From Rhipicephalus microplus (lineage: Eukaryota; Arthropoda; Arachnida; Ixodida; Ixodidae): a stretch of DNA of 64,000 nucleotides. The position numbers and the translations under genes were made by a program. The notes beneath the pieces are model-generated. The model searched no databases. It was not told the origin of the DNA and saw only the letters and a program-made list of their open reading frames with translations. Position 1 is the first letter of the stretch, and each line of letters opens with the position of its first letter. Shown in pieces: positions 11,745 to 24,767 of the stretch. The DNA lies in contig NC_134710.1 in assembly GCF_043290135.1 (NCBI RefSeq), forward strand, positions 320,546,017 through 320,610,016, given 5' to 3'.

Positions 11745-11992
11745 ATTGATTGATTGATTGATATGTGGAGTGAAACGTTCAAACACCACCATATGATTAT
11801 GAGAGACGCCGTAGTGGAGGACTACAGACATTTCGATTACCTGGGATTCTTTAACGGGTACCAAAAACTGAGAACACGGGCCTACAGCATTTTCGCCTCC
11901 ACCGAAAATGCAGCCGCTGCAACCGAAATTCATTCCCATGACCTGCGGGTCAGAAGCCGAGTGCCTTAGCCACTAGACCACCGCAGTGGGGC
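11745..11992 (-). mobile_element. Ruka-type tRNA-derived SINE
   Basis: Full-length copy in minus orientation. The plus strand begins with the TTGATTGATTGATTGAT tail (reverse of the 3' ATCAATCAATCAA end) and ends with the reversed tRNA-like head (CACTAGACCACCGCAGTGGGG). It is more diverged than its neighbours. Possible target duplication is only weak (TAAAATAA against TAAAATAG). Confidence 0.92.
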
Positions 11993-14900
11993 TGAACCTA
12001 AAATAGCCTTAAAAAAATTGGTAAAAGAAAATCTATAACCTGAATCATACGGCTGCCTATAATATGCTGCTGCTAACTGCCCTGGACGAGTCCCTCAGCC
12101 CTGCCATTAAATTTATCAGATGTATTTAAGCATTCAATATTAGCACTCTTACACAAACTTCCCTCTTTAGCTTTTTCTATATGAGTTCCCTGCGGGTATA
12201 CATGTGCATACTGATTCCAGTCCTGAAAAACAAAATCCATAGCGACGATAAAGAAAATTTGTGGCTTGAAATAACTCTCAAGGGTGACATTTTTTATGAC
12301 AAACATGTTTCTTGCTTCTACTTTTTTGGCTGTGTCTCCAACTTTTCCTTGTCTCTGTAAAGCTATATTCTGCATCGGTCGCGTTTATCGTGTAAGCACA
12401 ATGGTTCCGCCCCCTCACGCGTCGGCTTTGTCTTTCGGCCGTCTCTCAGCGCTCGATGACTGAAAACGCGAGGATGCACTTAGAACTCTAGCGGCCTGAT
12501 CAATCCATGGCGTGGCCACAGTACCTCGTACAGTACACGAGGAAACGTCCTCAACTGACGTGCAATCGACTGCAGAGGACCCCTCGTTTTCCCCATGCAT
12601 CGCGTATGAAGTGGCATTGATTGGTCGGTAAACACAGAAGCGCTCGATTCTCCCCCCCCCCCCTTTCCTCACAAGTCCACCTTCTCCTCCTCCCTTTACG
12701 TCCACCGGCTTCTCTTTCCTCACCTATCATTCACTTTCTGTCTCTCTCTCTCGTGCGTCGATTCAATGCACCGACGCCATTTGCCTACGTCACAGCCGTC
12801 GATGCATGACGCGCATGAATTCTGTCATGTGTCGCCCTCGAGGCTCTTTGGTGACACCTTCTTTCTAAGAACGATCGACGTCAAGCATTCGCTAAAAAAA
12901 GCCCATGAATGTTTCGTGCTGGAACTTCATCATCTATGTCGCGACAGGAAACAAAGAAAGAATGGGTTCCACCACGAATACGAGTGCGCAAGTTGGCGAC
13001 TAAAGCTAGTGTGAAGTGCTCTACAGACACGAGTTTGGTAATGACAAGCGCGTTCGTACTTTTGATTGTGTGCTTCTTCCCGTTGTGCATTATTAGGTAC
13101 CTGATCAAAGACGCGATAAACCTATTTTAGAAGCTGAGAGAAGTTCCTGTCGATTCCACCACCTTTTACCTCGGCTATCCTTGAAGTAAATTTGATTGCT
13201 TTTCGTGAAAGACAGTGCAAGAGAGTGCTAGGACCTACAGTCGACGCGCATGCATGTTCGACATTCTATAGTAGAGAGAAGTACTGGGTGTGGAAAATTA
13301 ATTTCTATGGGCTTTGTTGAAGGACCCACCTATAGTTTTGCTGTTGCATATGGCGTGATTGGCACGACCTGCGCGTGGTTGGAGGACCCTGAACCAACGT
13401 GTGAGTTTGCAGTAGCCGTTTTCCATTTAGGTAAGACCAGAGTAAAAACAGAGACAAATTTGGGTGAACAGTGGAGGGAGTATACAGCGTCAGTCATTGA
13501 CGCTCCTTTTGTGTTTTCTTTCCGTTGCTGCACCGGACATATTCAAAGGAGAATCATTGTGGCATTCACTCCTCATAGGAGTCGAAAGTCAGCATGTGCA
13601 TTTAGACAGATTTGCCAGGAAGGCCCTACGGCTACCTTAGAAATGCCACACTCGTCATGCATATGGTTGAGGATGCCCCCGTGTGTCTTACCAATACGCT
13701 TCCTTGGCTGTACTTGCGGAGAGAGCCTTAGTAAGCTCCAATCACGACAATCATCGAAGGATAGTCGAAATAGCCAGAACTCTTCCCACAATCAAGGCAT
13801 CTTGGTTCAAGGGCCACTGTCTTAAGCTATCTTCCAAACAAAGACATTTATTCTCACTTCCTGCGGTTCTGTTTATAGTACTCAAAAATGGTTCCTCAGC
13901 ATCGCACGTTATCCCTTTATTGGGAAAGGTGGCCCTCGTCATGATTTTTTTTGTGAAACTGCTGCATGGCAAGTTCATGCGCAAAAAAAAAAAAGAAAAC
14001 CAAGAACTCGCCAGTTTTCGCAACCATGTTAGTCAAGAAGATCGCAAGGAAGGTGCCCAGCCAATTATGTAGAAAAGCTGTGTGAATTTCGCCCAACTTT
14101 CACGCCCGTACTTTTTATCATGTTGGAATCATGTTCTATAGTATTATCATAAATACCTTGTTCAATTATTCAATCAATCAATGCATCAATAATTTACTGG
14201 ATCGACTACTTTCTGGATGCATCTAGCCAAGACAGCAGCAAGTGAAAGCGAATGTACCATCTGGGGTTCAGAGTTCTTTGTGGTCATCTTCTACCCCTTA
14301 GTGGCACAAATTGCACAAGCACAATCAATGCAGCTACCCTGATGCGTATTCCTCGTTTCTGGATGGTGGTCTATTTGCTGAGAGCAAAAAAATGCGGAGC
14401 AATAATTATAGTTATTTATGTTTAAAAAAATAAAATTCACCAAAGTTTCGTGTGGATTTCGATGAGGCGGCTTTCAATCTACTAAATCTGAATAACCTTC
14501 GAAGAGCCAAACTGAGCACTTCGGTTCACAAGTTGTCCTGTAGGCTTCTTTCTATATGATCATGAAACGTTTAACCCGTGCCATGATCAGAAAACGGAAC
14601 GCATGTCTATGTTTCCAGATATGCGTCAGTATGAGGTCTCAGAACATTCATTATAAAGAAACTTGATTTTCATTCAAACTATTTCGTAATTGGGGCTCTT
14701 GGCTACATGTGTGACAGCGATCACCACAGTCGTGGTTAATTGTGGCCGATAGTTACACAAGATGATCATTACTTTTCTTCTTCGATACGACTTTTCGTCT
14801 ATACACGACCCACAGTACACGCTGACTGATAATACTGATACAGCGAAAGCACCTTCGATGAACTATGGCACGTATAAGTTTGCATTTGGCAGGTATTAGG

Positions 14901-15666
14901 CACGCAAGATGCAAATCTAAAGTATACGCTTGCACGAAGATCGATTTATGTGCCACGGTTTGTGCATATAATGCAAAAGAAATCACATATGATGATCGTC
15001 TTCTTCGCAACAGTAATGTGAGTGTCCGCATGACAGTGCTATCAAGAAGTACTTCCTGTCGGAGCGTGCTCGCTTCTGTGCGTTATCTTCTGTCCACTTA
15101 GGGCCATCCGTAATATCCTCCTCTCTTGTTTGCCATTGTCCACGTGGCGTGAGTGCGTCGAAAAATCGATGAGCCGCACTGTGGCATGGTAGTTCACGAC
15201 GTGCCGAGTGCCATGCGGAGTTCCCAAGTGCCGTGTCCCTTGGACCGACTACTTTCTAAGACCCTTGTAGCGCAAGATTAGACGGTTCTGCGGTTTGATT
15301 GAGAACGAATGAAAACGTCATACAGCGGTGCCTCTCTGGCGGGAAAAAGAAAAACGGTAAGCGAGTTAGGACTTGGTAAATTTACAGGAATGATACAGTG
15401 GAGTCTACAGTGCTTGTGTGTGATATCAGACTACTATTTGAACTCAGTGTCACGTTGGTGCTCAGAATATCCAGACACTTGGTGAACCTACAAATACCTA
15501 TTAGCCCTAAGTCAAACAGATCTTAGCGGTGGATAATGGGAATTATTAAGATGCCGCAATAAACACGAAAAGAGCTTCAGTCTTTCATCTTCTTCTTCAT
15601 TATCGTACATGTTGTCAAAGCTCATCTCCTATAGTAGGTTTGCATGTATGCCCTCCTCTTTCAAAA
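11993..15666. other. Intergenic sequence, no gene recognised
   Basis: It contains a C-rich/CT-rich patch near 12650-12760, overlapping short frames at 12.6-13.1 kb, and a 191-codon plus frame at 13250-13825 of no recognised family (see rejected items). A short AATCAATCAATGCATCAATAA run near 14171 resembles a SINE tail without a body. No promoter or repeat edge is clear. Confidence 0.45.
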
Positions 15667-16440
15667 GATCGTCGTTATCATCATCATCATCACCTAGTTT
15701 ATTCTCAATGAAGGACAAAGGATTCTTCAACAATCTGTGAAGGCCCCTTCTTTACAAAAGCTGCATCTAACACATAGAAGCTTCTTAATTTCATCCCCCC
15801 CCCCCCACATAATGAAATCTCTGCTATACTTGAGTGCTCTTCCTTGGCATTGACACCTTTTTCGCAACTCTGAAGGCCAGTGATTGTATGCTCTGAGCGT
15901 TACCTTGCCGACCTAGCTACATATCTACGCATAATAATAACAATCTGCTGTTTCACGTCCCGAAACCATGATGTGTACATGAGACACACCGTAGTGGAGA
16001 GTTCCGGAAATTTCAACCACTTGAGGTTTTTAACGTGCACCTAAGGCTATAGGAACACGGACCTCAAGCATTTTCGCTTTCATCGAATATGTGGTTGGAT
16101 TCGATCCACGATAAGCAGTCAAGTGCCATAATGATTTGACCACCCTGGCGGGCAGTCACATATCTTCACTTTAATGTGCTCTATTGAGATAATGAATGAC
16201 CCTGTTTGTTCTTAAATTCACCCCGTGGTCTTCATGCTTCTGTAATGTTATAGCTATCTCTTTTTAGTTCCATCGCTCACTCTGCCCTGCTTAACTTCTT
16301 CTCAAGTTTCTTTGGTAAAGTTTACGTTTCCAGTTCTATGTAAGATACAAAGATAATCTTTTATTCTTTTGTAAATTGCTTTCTCATTCAATCAGTGTCG
16401 TGTTACTCATTGGCCTATCTGGTAAAACTCGCACCCATAT
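15667..16440 (-). mobile_element. Very decayed RTE-like LINE 3' fragment
   Basis: The plus strand starts with TCATCATCATCATCA, then AATGAAGGACAAAGGATTCTTC, which resembles the start of the two clearer RTE ends at 38.3 and 38.57 kb (CTGCAGGACAAAGGCCTCTCCC). Further matches are patchy (cttcttaatttcatc; atctggtaaaactcgcacccat). The piece is split by a Ruka copy at 15945-16154. Edges are uncertain. Confidence 0.45.
15945..16154 (-). mobile_element. Ruka-type SINE, decayed, nested
   Basis: Readable in minus orientation: CTGTTTCACGTCCCGAAACCATGAT, gacacaccgtagtggagagttccggaaatttc, then AACGTGCACCTAAGGCT and a broken tRNA-like head near 16085-16154. It has lost the ATCAA tail. Confidence 0.8.
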
Positions 16441-17698
16441 TCTAGAGACTAGCTGTTCATGGATGAAACAGGTGTACCACTGCAATGACGGTCGACAAGA
16501 ATGACACAGACGCTGCCTATTTCTTTCATAAGGTTCCAACTACACAAAAACATGCTCTTCTTGCTGTCAATCATCATTTCTGGCCCTCGTGCTTGGCTAT
16601 CGAGCATTACCTTTCTCTTTTCAGCGTATTGATCTACGACTATTTTGTGACATTTTCCCCCGCTCAACTATTCAGTCATTTGTTCTTTTCCAGCATTGAT
16701 CTTCGCCAAGAGTCCTCGCTCTCTTCTAGTGATTGAGTTAAAAGACATTAGAATTTATAATAAACAGCGATGTAGGAAATGTTGTTGTTTTTATACTGCA
16801 TGGTTTTATTTTTTAGAAAAATTTGCGCAGCAGGAGCGGTTGAGGTGCTTATGCTAGTAATACAAGTTTAATGATCCCTGCTGTCTATATAAGGACCTAT
16901 TTATACAGAGCGTCTCTCATATTTTCCCAGTTATTATTATTTTTGCAGAAAATTTTTGATGGAGTTTTGTCGTCAGATTTTGTTTTTGTCATGTGAATCA
17001 GTTTTGTTCTTTAAAAGCGCGAAAAATGAAATACAAAAATCCAAAAACAAATTCAAGAAATGTAACCAAAATACTTGCGTAGTTGTGTTTCATCCATATT
17101 CATAATAAAGCAATCGGCAGGTCTAGTCTGCTTAGGTACTCGAACCTTCAAAAGCACATCTTGCATTCTTGCCTGTGGTGGCCAAAAAGCAGTACAATAT
17201 GTAAAGAAAAAACAACAAAAAGAACATAAAGGGCCCCTCACCACCCCGCGTTTGAATATGAGAAGGTAGCTTGTTCCTCTCCTTCGCACACAAGATGCAT
17301 CCTCCTCGCCCCTTAGTTCTTAAATGACGTAAACATTCAGTACTAAGCGTCACAGCCTATCAGGATTTCAAGCTTCTCGGCTACACGCTGTTATCGCCAT
17401 TCGAGCAGTTGTAAACACACAAAATGAAGTGGGATCAGCTGATTGTGCACGACACTCATGCGAGACAAAGAAGAACGGAGGGACAGTTGCATGGCAAAGC
17501 AGTGCAGGCGACAAATCACATTTGATATTTAGCGTATACGGACCAATCGAGGGCATGTACACTATAGACGTCGTGAGAAATACTGTCTGCGTCACGGAAG
17601 TGCGTAAAATGGACAAGAACTATCAGGAAAAATATTGCGCTAGTTTTTTTTTATTTTGATAGCCTGATGTGTAGCCCTTTAAAGAAAAGTAAGGCTTG
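16441..17698. other. AT-rich sequence, no gene recognised
   Basis: A short motif AAAGGGCCCCTCACCACCCCG at 17228 also occurs, slightly changed, at the start of the TIR-like element at 24.32 kb, so a fragment of that family may lie here. Nothing else stands out. Confidence 0.4.
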
Positions 17699-17954
17699 TA
17701 TTGATTGATATGTGGGGTTTAACGTCCCAAAACCAACATAAGATTATGAGAGACGCCGTAATGGAGGGCTCCGGAAATTTCGACCACCTGGGGTTCTTTA
17801 ACGTGCACCCAAATCTGAGCACACGGGCCTGCAACATTTTCGCCTCCATCGCAAATGCAGCTGCCGCAGCCGGGATTTGATCTCGCGACCTGCGGGTCAG
17901 CAGCCGAGTACCTTAGCCACTAGACCACCGCGGCGGGGCAAAAATAAGGCTTGG
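17685..17954 (-). mobile_element. Ruka-type SINE with target-site duplication
   Basis: The body is 17699-17939 in minus orientation with an intact tail (TTGATTGATATGTGGGG) and head. Flanks AAAAGTAAGGCTTG (17685-17698) and AAAAATAAGGCTTG (17941-17954) match at 13 of 14 positions, a good target-site duplication of LINE-driven insertion. Confidence 0.95.
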
Positions 17955-18169
17955 AATCAAAGCACTGCGCCTACCGGACTGCAACTTTCGAAAGTTTCGT
18001 TATTGAAGTTTCGTTGGTGTTCGTGCGCAGGAGAAGCGACCTAATGTTTCAAATGACCTCAACGTCCGCTCCGAGACAAGTTGGTTACTGGAAGAGTCTT
18101 CAGCCGGCCTTCTTTCCTTCCTCGATACTCGGTGGGCTCTACAATCCTCACTTCTGTATAGACGCGGTT

Positions 18170-18666
18170 GCGTGTACACTAGAGAGCAGCGAACAGAGAA
18201 CGACCGTCGGTTGCGTACACGTGATGGTATATACGCGGTCTTTCTCCCCGCGCTAGGGCTGTTATCCGACGTGCCCGCGCATCTCGCCACGAGCCCTCGT
18301 GCGGGGCACTCGCGCACGTTTAGATATTGCGGTCACGTTTCGGTTAAGTATATATCGCCGGAAGCAGCTCTCTCTTTCGCTCTCTGCCACAACGCACGTC
18401 CCCCCCCCCCCCTTTTTTTTTTGCCTTAGGGGCCGCGAGAGCACGGATAAGTTTTGAGTCCTGCGGGGGCTCCCCAGCCGAGCAGGGAGCCCTTCTGCCC
18501 TACCCCTCCTATTTCCGAACTGCGCGAATCTCTCGGGTGGTCGGGCAAGACCATACCCGCTGAGGAGTGGAAGTACGGCGATCCCGTGTGGACTGAGTCC
18601 TGTTCAGCGTTTCACCGGAATTTCACAATAAGGAAAGAGAGAGGGCAGTTTCTTGCATGCGGGTAA
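18170..18666 (+). promoter_or_regulatory. GC-rich island with TATA-like sequence, possible promoter
   Basis: CpG-dense compared with its surroundings. A TATA-like AAGTATATATCGCC lies near 18346-18359, followed by CT-rich sequence and an open frame (18454-18666) with G/C-leaning third positions that ends before a poor donor (GCGGGTAAT). I cannot assign orientation or gene with any certainty. Confidence 0.25.
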
Positions 18667-19899
18667 TTACAGAGACGTTTGTATGCACGCATGCCCGGCG
18701 TGCTACTCGCTGTGAGGCGGGCGAATCCTGCGAACGAAGGTTAAGCACGTAGGACACGCCAGCATAACACACGTAAGCAATTACTGTGACAGTTAAGTGC
18801 ATTATAGAGACCAATGACTCAGGAAAACTGAGAGTACCTTTGCTTCGCGAGAAAACCTACACTGAACGCAGGTTCACGGCCCGGGAACATGTGACATACA
18901 GATACAGATAACGTGACATAAAGATACGTGCGCCCACCATCAAAATGTTGTCGAGAAGAGGCAGGAGAGACGGTACGCTATTCTATAACTTTCAGGGGGC
19001 CCCTGCTCCTACGAACTCCCCTGCTCCATTCAGCGGGCTGCCGCGCCAATATTTACAAGTACCTTACTAACGCCGAGAAGATAAAAAATAAAGCGCATAT
19101 AACGTACGATGTGTGTACCGGTGGATTATAAACCAATCGCTATTCGCCCAAGTGAGTTTCCAGTAAAGTGGCCGTGGTAGAATCGCCAATTCCATAACAA
19201 TGGTAGTAAATGTGGCCTGTATTTCAATTTTTTTCTCCCGGGAGTATCTGACAGACCGTTTTTTCAGCACCAGTCATTTACTGATAATCAATTATACAAG
19301 ACACTTACGAGGTGAAAGGCCAGCTTATAATAAGGCTCGCGATGACTGTGGAGCATGTCTTTTTAATGCAGGATTTTTGTTCTCGTATAGTTGCAGCAGT
19401 AACACCGCCATGAACACTTACAGAAATGATATGACTCGGCTTACTTCCCGAGCTTTCTACGATGAACACTTCTTTAAAAACAGACAGACCAAACAAAAAC
19501 ATGTAACTAAAGCGCTTAAACCACTAGAAAACATCATCAAATGTGGTAGAAAACAAAACGCGTAGTAACGATGCCGAATTGCCTTATGCGAATCATTTAA
19601 TAGATCGCCTGTATACGGGTTTTGCGCCATAAAGCACCTCCTTTTTCCTACCCAGCCCCCACCCTTATTTTTTTTTCTGGTGTTCCAAGGTCACTGTCAC
19701 TGAGGGGCAAGAAGACATCAAAGCGCTCATACGACTGCATACCCTACATACACACGCTCTCATGTCAGTTTTCTCGCTCGGGCTTACGTGCGCAAGAAGA
19801 GTTTAAATGTGCAAATGTCAGAACGCCCTTTCCGTTCATGCGCCTAGCGATTGCTTACATGTCCAAAAAATAAAAAGAACCAAAAATTTTCGAAACGAA
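18667..19899. other. Intergenic sequence, nothing recognised
   Basis: Frames at 19200-19565 and elsewhere are unremarkable. There is no repeat edge or regulatory motif I can support. Confidence 0.45.
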
Positions 19900-20610
19900 A
19901 TCAAGAACGCCGTTGCAGCATCGGCGAAGAGCCCGTGTACGTGTTCGCGTCTGCAACGGCCTCCCGAGCAGCTGAGCGTTCGGGGCACGCACCCGCACTT
20001 CGAGTCCGCGATCACGCTCGCGCTATCCTCATCATTTTCTCAAATCCCTCATCGTCTCCCTCTCTCTTTTTGTTTCTCTCCGTCTCTGTCTACATTTTCA
20101 TTCATTCTTGTTACATCCCCAGCCCGCCCGCCGGTTTATACTTTATTTCTTCTTCAGACATGCACGGGCAGCGAGTCGGAAAGAGAGAGAACAGAAGCGT
20201 GTAGATATATAACGCGGGATGCCTGCCGTTTGTTCGTACTTATTCCCTCCTCTTTCTGTTCCAGTCCGCTCGCGTCTGAACACGGGCGATCCTGAGCGAT
20301 GTCTGCGTCGGACGTGCCTCGAGGCGCCTCGAATTCGGCGCAGCGTTTTCCTTCTCGACACAACGTCCCTCTCCCTCCCCCTCGACACGTTGCCCCGACC
20401 GTCGTGATGCGTCTGAACACCGCTGCCGTTTTTTTCTCTGCAGCCTCGCGTTCTTCTGCGCGTCGGATGTTGGAATATCCCCTCTTGGCACGCACAGAAG
20501 TGGCTGTCTCTGTTGCCTGCTCGCGTCTAATTTCTCGTCGCCCACAGTGCAATCTATCTTCGGCACTACGAGCTGCTATCCTGCTCAATTTACTCAGTCT
20601 TAGATGAACG
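19900..20610. other. GC-rich, CpG-dense island
   Basis: Overlapping long frames are open on both strands here, which is what high GC produces by itself. Content includes Arg-rich translations and CT-rich tracts (20030-20110). No protein family is recognisable. It could be a non-coding first exon or promoter of a neighbouring gene, but no clear donor or core promoter decides it. Confidence 0.3.
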
Positions 20611-21999
20611 AACCTTTATGGGCTTACTCCCCCCCCCCCCTACAAGTGCTTGCATCTTGTCTGGTATTTTTAAGGTACTTTTCAAAAATGTCGGCATCTC
20701 AGAAGAAAGTCTGACAGTTTGACGACTTAGCGAGGTTCAGGTAGAGCCCTTCAGTACTCTAGTAACGCTAGAAAAAGTGCCTGTTTTCCCGCAGCAAAAT
20801 TACAGAGAAAACAACCGATACTTAGCAACGCTTTGAAAACTAACCTTCCAAAAGGGTGCAAAAGCTTTTCGTAATGTTATGCCTGCATGAGTAGCGCACG
20901 TTTTTTTTAGTTTTGTTTAGATGAACTGTTAATGGCTAGCTGCCTATGACGTGCGACTTTGCTCGCACAAGCCCTTCTGAGCTAATCTATTAGTACTACG
21001 CGCAGCAGCTGCTTTGTGAGCACAACTGTGGGTACTTGTAAGTGACAGTTATACCTAGCAAACTTTACCGGTTCAAATCAAGGAGCTGCAAGCTTAGGAG
21101 AGTAAAGATTGTGCAGGCTAGTGGACTTTTTTCACGGGCGCCATCTGCGCATGCGCACCGGAAACACTTCAACAGCGCCACCTCGATACATTTATGGTGG
21201 CTCGTGGCCTCCGAAACCTGTCGGCGCACCCTCTCGGGGGCAATGAGTGCAAAGGAACGCACAAGCTCCCACGTTGGTTCGTTGACCGGAAAACCACCAA
21301 ATTTGCTTTTGGCTCTCGCCGCAGAGGGCGCTGTACCTGTTGTCAAAAAGGTCGACTCACCAATAAAGCGTATTGTTTCAACCAGCTGCGGAGCAAGGTG
21401 GCTTCAGAAAAACTTGACATAGAAATGACCTAAACACTGTATCGATAAATTGAAAATTGACGGAGCAGCTATACCAGAAGAGAGGATATGGAAGGATGAT
21501 CGTGCACCTCTATCAGCAATGTGCTTAGAGAAACTCGGCCTGGCAGATACTACGGGCTGCAGAGCACTGATTCAGGATTTCACAAGGACGTGACGTGACT
21601 GCCACGCTGCTGATTTAGTCACTTACTTTGGTAAGGTGAACGCCGGCTTTAGCAAGCAAAATCCGAGCTATTTCTGCTGTGTCTATCGTTCGTGACGATG
21701 ACGTCATCAATGTCATGGATACCTTCAGCTAAGCTGAACAAAGGAGATTTTGGCGTAGATAACGAAGGAGACAAGCTTCAACTAGAAGATCTACAAAGCG
21801 GAAAAAGAGCAACATTAAATAGCAAAAGGCCACATTAACACTGCTTTACTAAATGTGCTTTGGCAAGCTGCATCTCACCACTGTAGTTTGGCAGTCACGA
21901 CCACTGAACTTATTCAGGGCGGCAATTTTCCCCTTCGTTTGTTATATCACTGATGACCTCGCCAATTACCCAATTACCGCGACAACGAACCGAGACGGG
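20611..21999. other. Intergenic sequence, nothing firm
   Basis: It starts with a C-run at 20630. A block at about 21120-21420 (acgggcgccatctgcgcatgcgcac ... ccaataaagcg) is denser in CpG and ends with an AATAAA near 21361, so it may be an old gene 3' end or repeat. I do not recognise it. Confidence 0.4.
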
Positions 22000-23240
22000 C
22001 TACGCAAAGTTGGCATCACTACAGCTTCCTACTCAAGTGAGTACACACAAGCCTTCCGAGAACCAACAACTCGGGCCGCCGAGCACGGAAGGCCAGCCAG
22101 CACCAATGAACCAAACAGCCGGGAAGAGTCGTGCCGAACCAGGAACGAGCCGATTGGGGGAAAAGGAAAAGAATGGCCGCACCAGTTCTTGCTCGATCCG
22201 CGCAGGAGAGGAGCGTGCCGCACCATCGATGCGGGTCACGCGGCGCAAGCGCGAGGGGAAGTTGCCGGCTCCTTTTTTTTTCACCCACACTCCCTATTGT
22301 TCTTGCGGCTCACACACATCCCCCTTCCACGACGACTCCTTCTCTTGTACGAACACACAAGCGCACATACACCACCGAAGCCCCCCTAATCTAATTTAGC
22401 GCCTTGTCTACGGCCGCACATTGCGTGGCCGCGTACGCAAGACAGGAACAGCTTTACCAAACCGCCACCAGCGCACTCTGGCGTTGTCATGTTCCCTCTC
22501 CCGCACGCCCGCGCCATTCCTCTTCCCGTGCGAACGGGGCTGCGTGTTACTTGTTTTGCTATTCTAGCTTGCCTGTTTTTCTTTTCTTTCGTATATGTAT
22601 GTGTTCTTCCGCCTCGCAACCGTTTTCCCCTCTTTTGCTGCTCAGGTTCCTCTCGCAGTGCGCTCATCACCTCACCTTCGTACAACTTCTCTCGCTACTT
22701 GTTCGGCAGTGAATTCTGGCTGCTTGCTATAGACTCTTCTGCATTCCAATAGCGTTTTTTTTTCGCACGCTGTCCTCAAATACGCTGCCTCCGGTCTAAC
22801 CCTTCCCCATTTACCCCTCTTGTACGCACTTGCCACTGGCGCAAATTTTTATTTCCCGCGAGGCTGGCGTCCTTGCCCCTTTCTCTCCAGTTTTCCCTTT
22901 CGGTTGCTTACACTCAGTGAGTGTGCTTTTTTCCGTTGCTTTTTCCGCGGTGGCCACGCTAGTCGTGTTTGTCTTTATCATGACACCACAGCGCTGCTGG
23001 CCTGCTGCCCGTTTTCTTACGCTTCGCTTCTCCTCGCGCGCCCTCTTTCGGACCCTTTCTCCTTTCGCCCGCACCACTTCTCTTACGTTTGCTTAGGTGT
23101 GCGCGCTCGGCAGTTCCCTCGTTTGGGAAACTGCTCTGCTGGCCCCGTAAAATTGAATTTGTGGCTTGCGGACGTCAGGGACCGAGTGGCGGGCTCCTGG
23201 GCTGAGCTCTGCTTCGAGGCAAGGGCCGAGAAATAAGAGG
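22000..23240. other. GC-rich island, no gene recognised
   Basis: GC-rich block with many short overlapping frames on both strands and pyrimidine-rich tracts on the plus strand at 22480-23090. I see no conserved motif, and the translations are Ser/Pro/Arg-rich as expected from composition. Confidence 0.35.
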
Positions 23241-24270
23241 ATGAAAAAGAAAAGAGACGATTGGGGACGAGATGGCTGGAGGGCGAGGAGATAGAGCACT
23301 AGAGAAATGAAACACTTGCCAAACGCGCACGCGGAAAAACATTAAAGGTTGGTTCGTTGCAATAGTACGAAAACAGAAGAGGAATGCTGAGTTTTTGAAA
23401 GACAGTGCCAAAGAATATACAACAGGTAGAAAAGGAGACAACGCTAGATAGGCAGGTTAGCCAACGAGAGGGGGAAAGAGAAGACAAACCGTGAGTCATC
23501 TATTGGCTAAAGTGTATATCTGCACATTTTAGCATGCATATAGGGGGTTATTTTGACCCCCCACCTTTCCACACATTTTTTTTGCCCAGACCATCGATAA
23601 AGTTTTTGTAATTTCTCTACACTGCATCACATCTTTCTCTTTTTATGTGCGCTTGTGTCATCATCTTATTTACCCGAATATCTTGACAAGAGCCACGTCT
23701 TTATTGTGATGTTTACGTGCAGAATGCGGTTCATTGCCGATGAAAAGTATCATACGTTTCTTGTTCTCTAGCAGTTTACTGTTTTTTGTTTAGAATTGAA
23801 CAAGCAGTACATGCCCTAAGTTGGTAAGTATAAACGTTTACTCGGTGTTTACGCGGGAACACCTTCACGAATTGAACAAAATAGAGAAGGTTGAAATCTC
23901 GCGAGAGTAAGTGCCGCTGATGACAACCATGCACTTGAAGTGGTAGCTATCGTTTCTTGTCTTATAAGTTCCCTAGTCAGGAAACATTCCTCCGCTGCTA
24001 TTCAACAACGCGCGTTAATCAACCACTTAACGCACAACATTCATATTACATTACCGGATATTGAATCGTATTAGGACTTGTAGGTATCCGGTGTTTTCAC
24101 GGCAAAATCACGCCGAAGAGCGTGATTTGACGTGAATCACAAGGAACCATCAGGCTGAATAGCGTTTCGCAAAAATATGCACGCAAAAAATGAACAAAAC
24201 AAAATTGAAGACGCTTCGCTTCATGCAAAATTGTGGTACGGGCAAGCCAGCTCACATATCTCAAAGAAAC
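23241..24270. other. Intergenic sequence
   Basis: A short piece near 23445-23495 (TAGGCAGGTTAGCCAACGAG with purine-rich flanks) resembles the reversed 3' tail of the LINE family best seen at 55.7-56.1 kb. The rest is AT-rich without recognisable content. Confidence 0.4.
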
Positions 24271-24313
24271 GGCCGCTGGATGAAAAAGCGCACGGCCCTT
24301 TCATCCAGCGGCC
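24271..24313. repeat. 15-bp-arm hairpin
   Basis: GGCCGCTGGATGAAA at 24271-24285 is perfectly inverted at 24299-24313, with a 13-base loop. A similar hairpin with the same core GCCGCTGGATGA lies at 34187-34235. Confidence 0.9.
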
Positions 24314-24319
24314 ATGTAA

Positions 24320-24767
24320 AAGGGCCCCTAAACCACCCCGAGTTCAAAGGCGAGACAGTATTGTTTCTTTATCGTTTTCTCTCCTCTTCCTACAAGCACT
24401 ATTCTTCTCCTCTCCACTCATTTCTTTATAGGACACGTGGAATGCCAGCATTAGGCGTGGAGCCAGTCGGGATTTCGCGCCTTTCCACTGCATGCTGCTA
24501 CTTCTGCTGGCACAGTCGCAAGCGCAGAATACGAAGCGAAATCAGTTCATCGCGCTCGATAATCATGCGATACAAGGCACATCGTGAATGCGGCTGCATG
24601 TTGAACCAAGGTATGCGACCAATGCAGAACATTTAGTTTTCGTGTATCGACCAATCGGAATCCTATGGCAAACTGCTGACGTCACTAATGGTGCCGTCAA
24701 AACGCGAAACACCGGGAGTGAACAAAGCACAAGATTTTGTGTTTTTAGAGGCTGTTTAAGGGCCCTT
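24320..24767. mobile_element. Possible TIR element (MITE-like)
   Basis: The left end AAGGGCCCCTAAACCACC (24320-24337) matches the reverse complement of the right end at 24750-24767 (AAGGGCCCTTAAACAGCC) at 15 of 18 positions. I see no clear target-site duplication, and the hairpin above abuts the left end. The inside has no transposase. Similar GGGCC-rich pieces occur just outside at 24890-24915 and at 17228. Confidence 0.35.

Noticed and set aside
13250..13825. 191-codon plus-strand frame
   Set aside because: No recognised domain, and a frame on the opposite strand (13573-13791) overlaps it. Some phrases faintly recall retroelement C-termini, but not enough to call.
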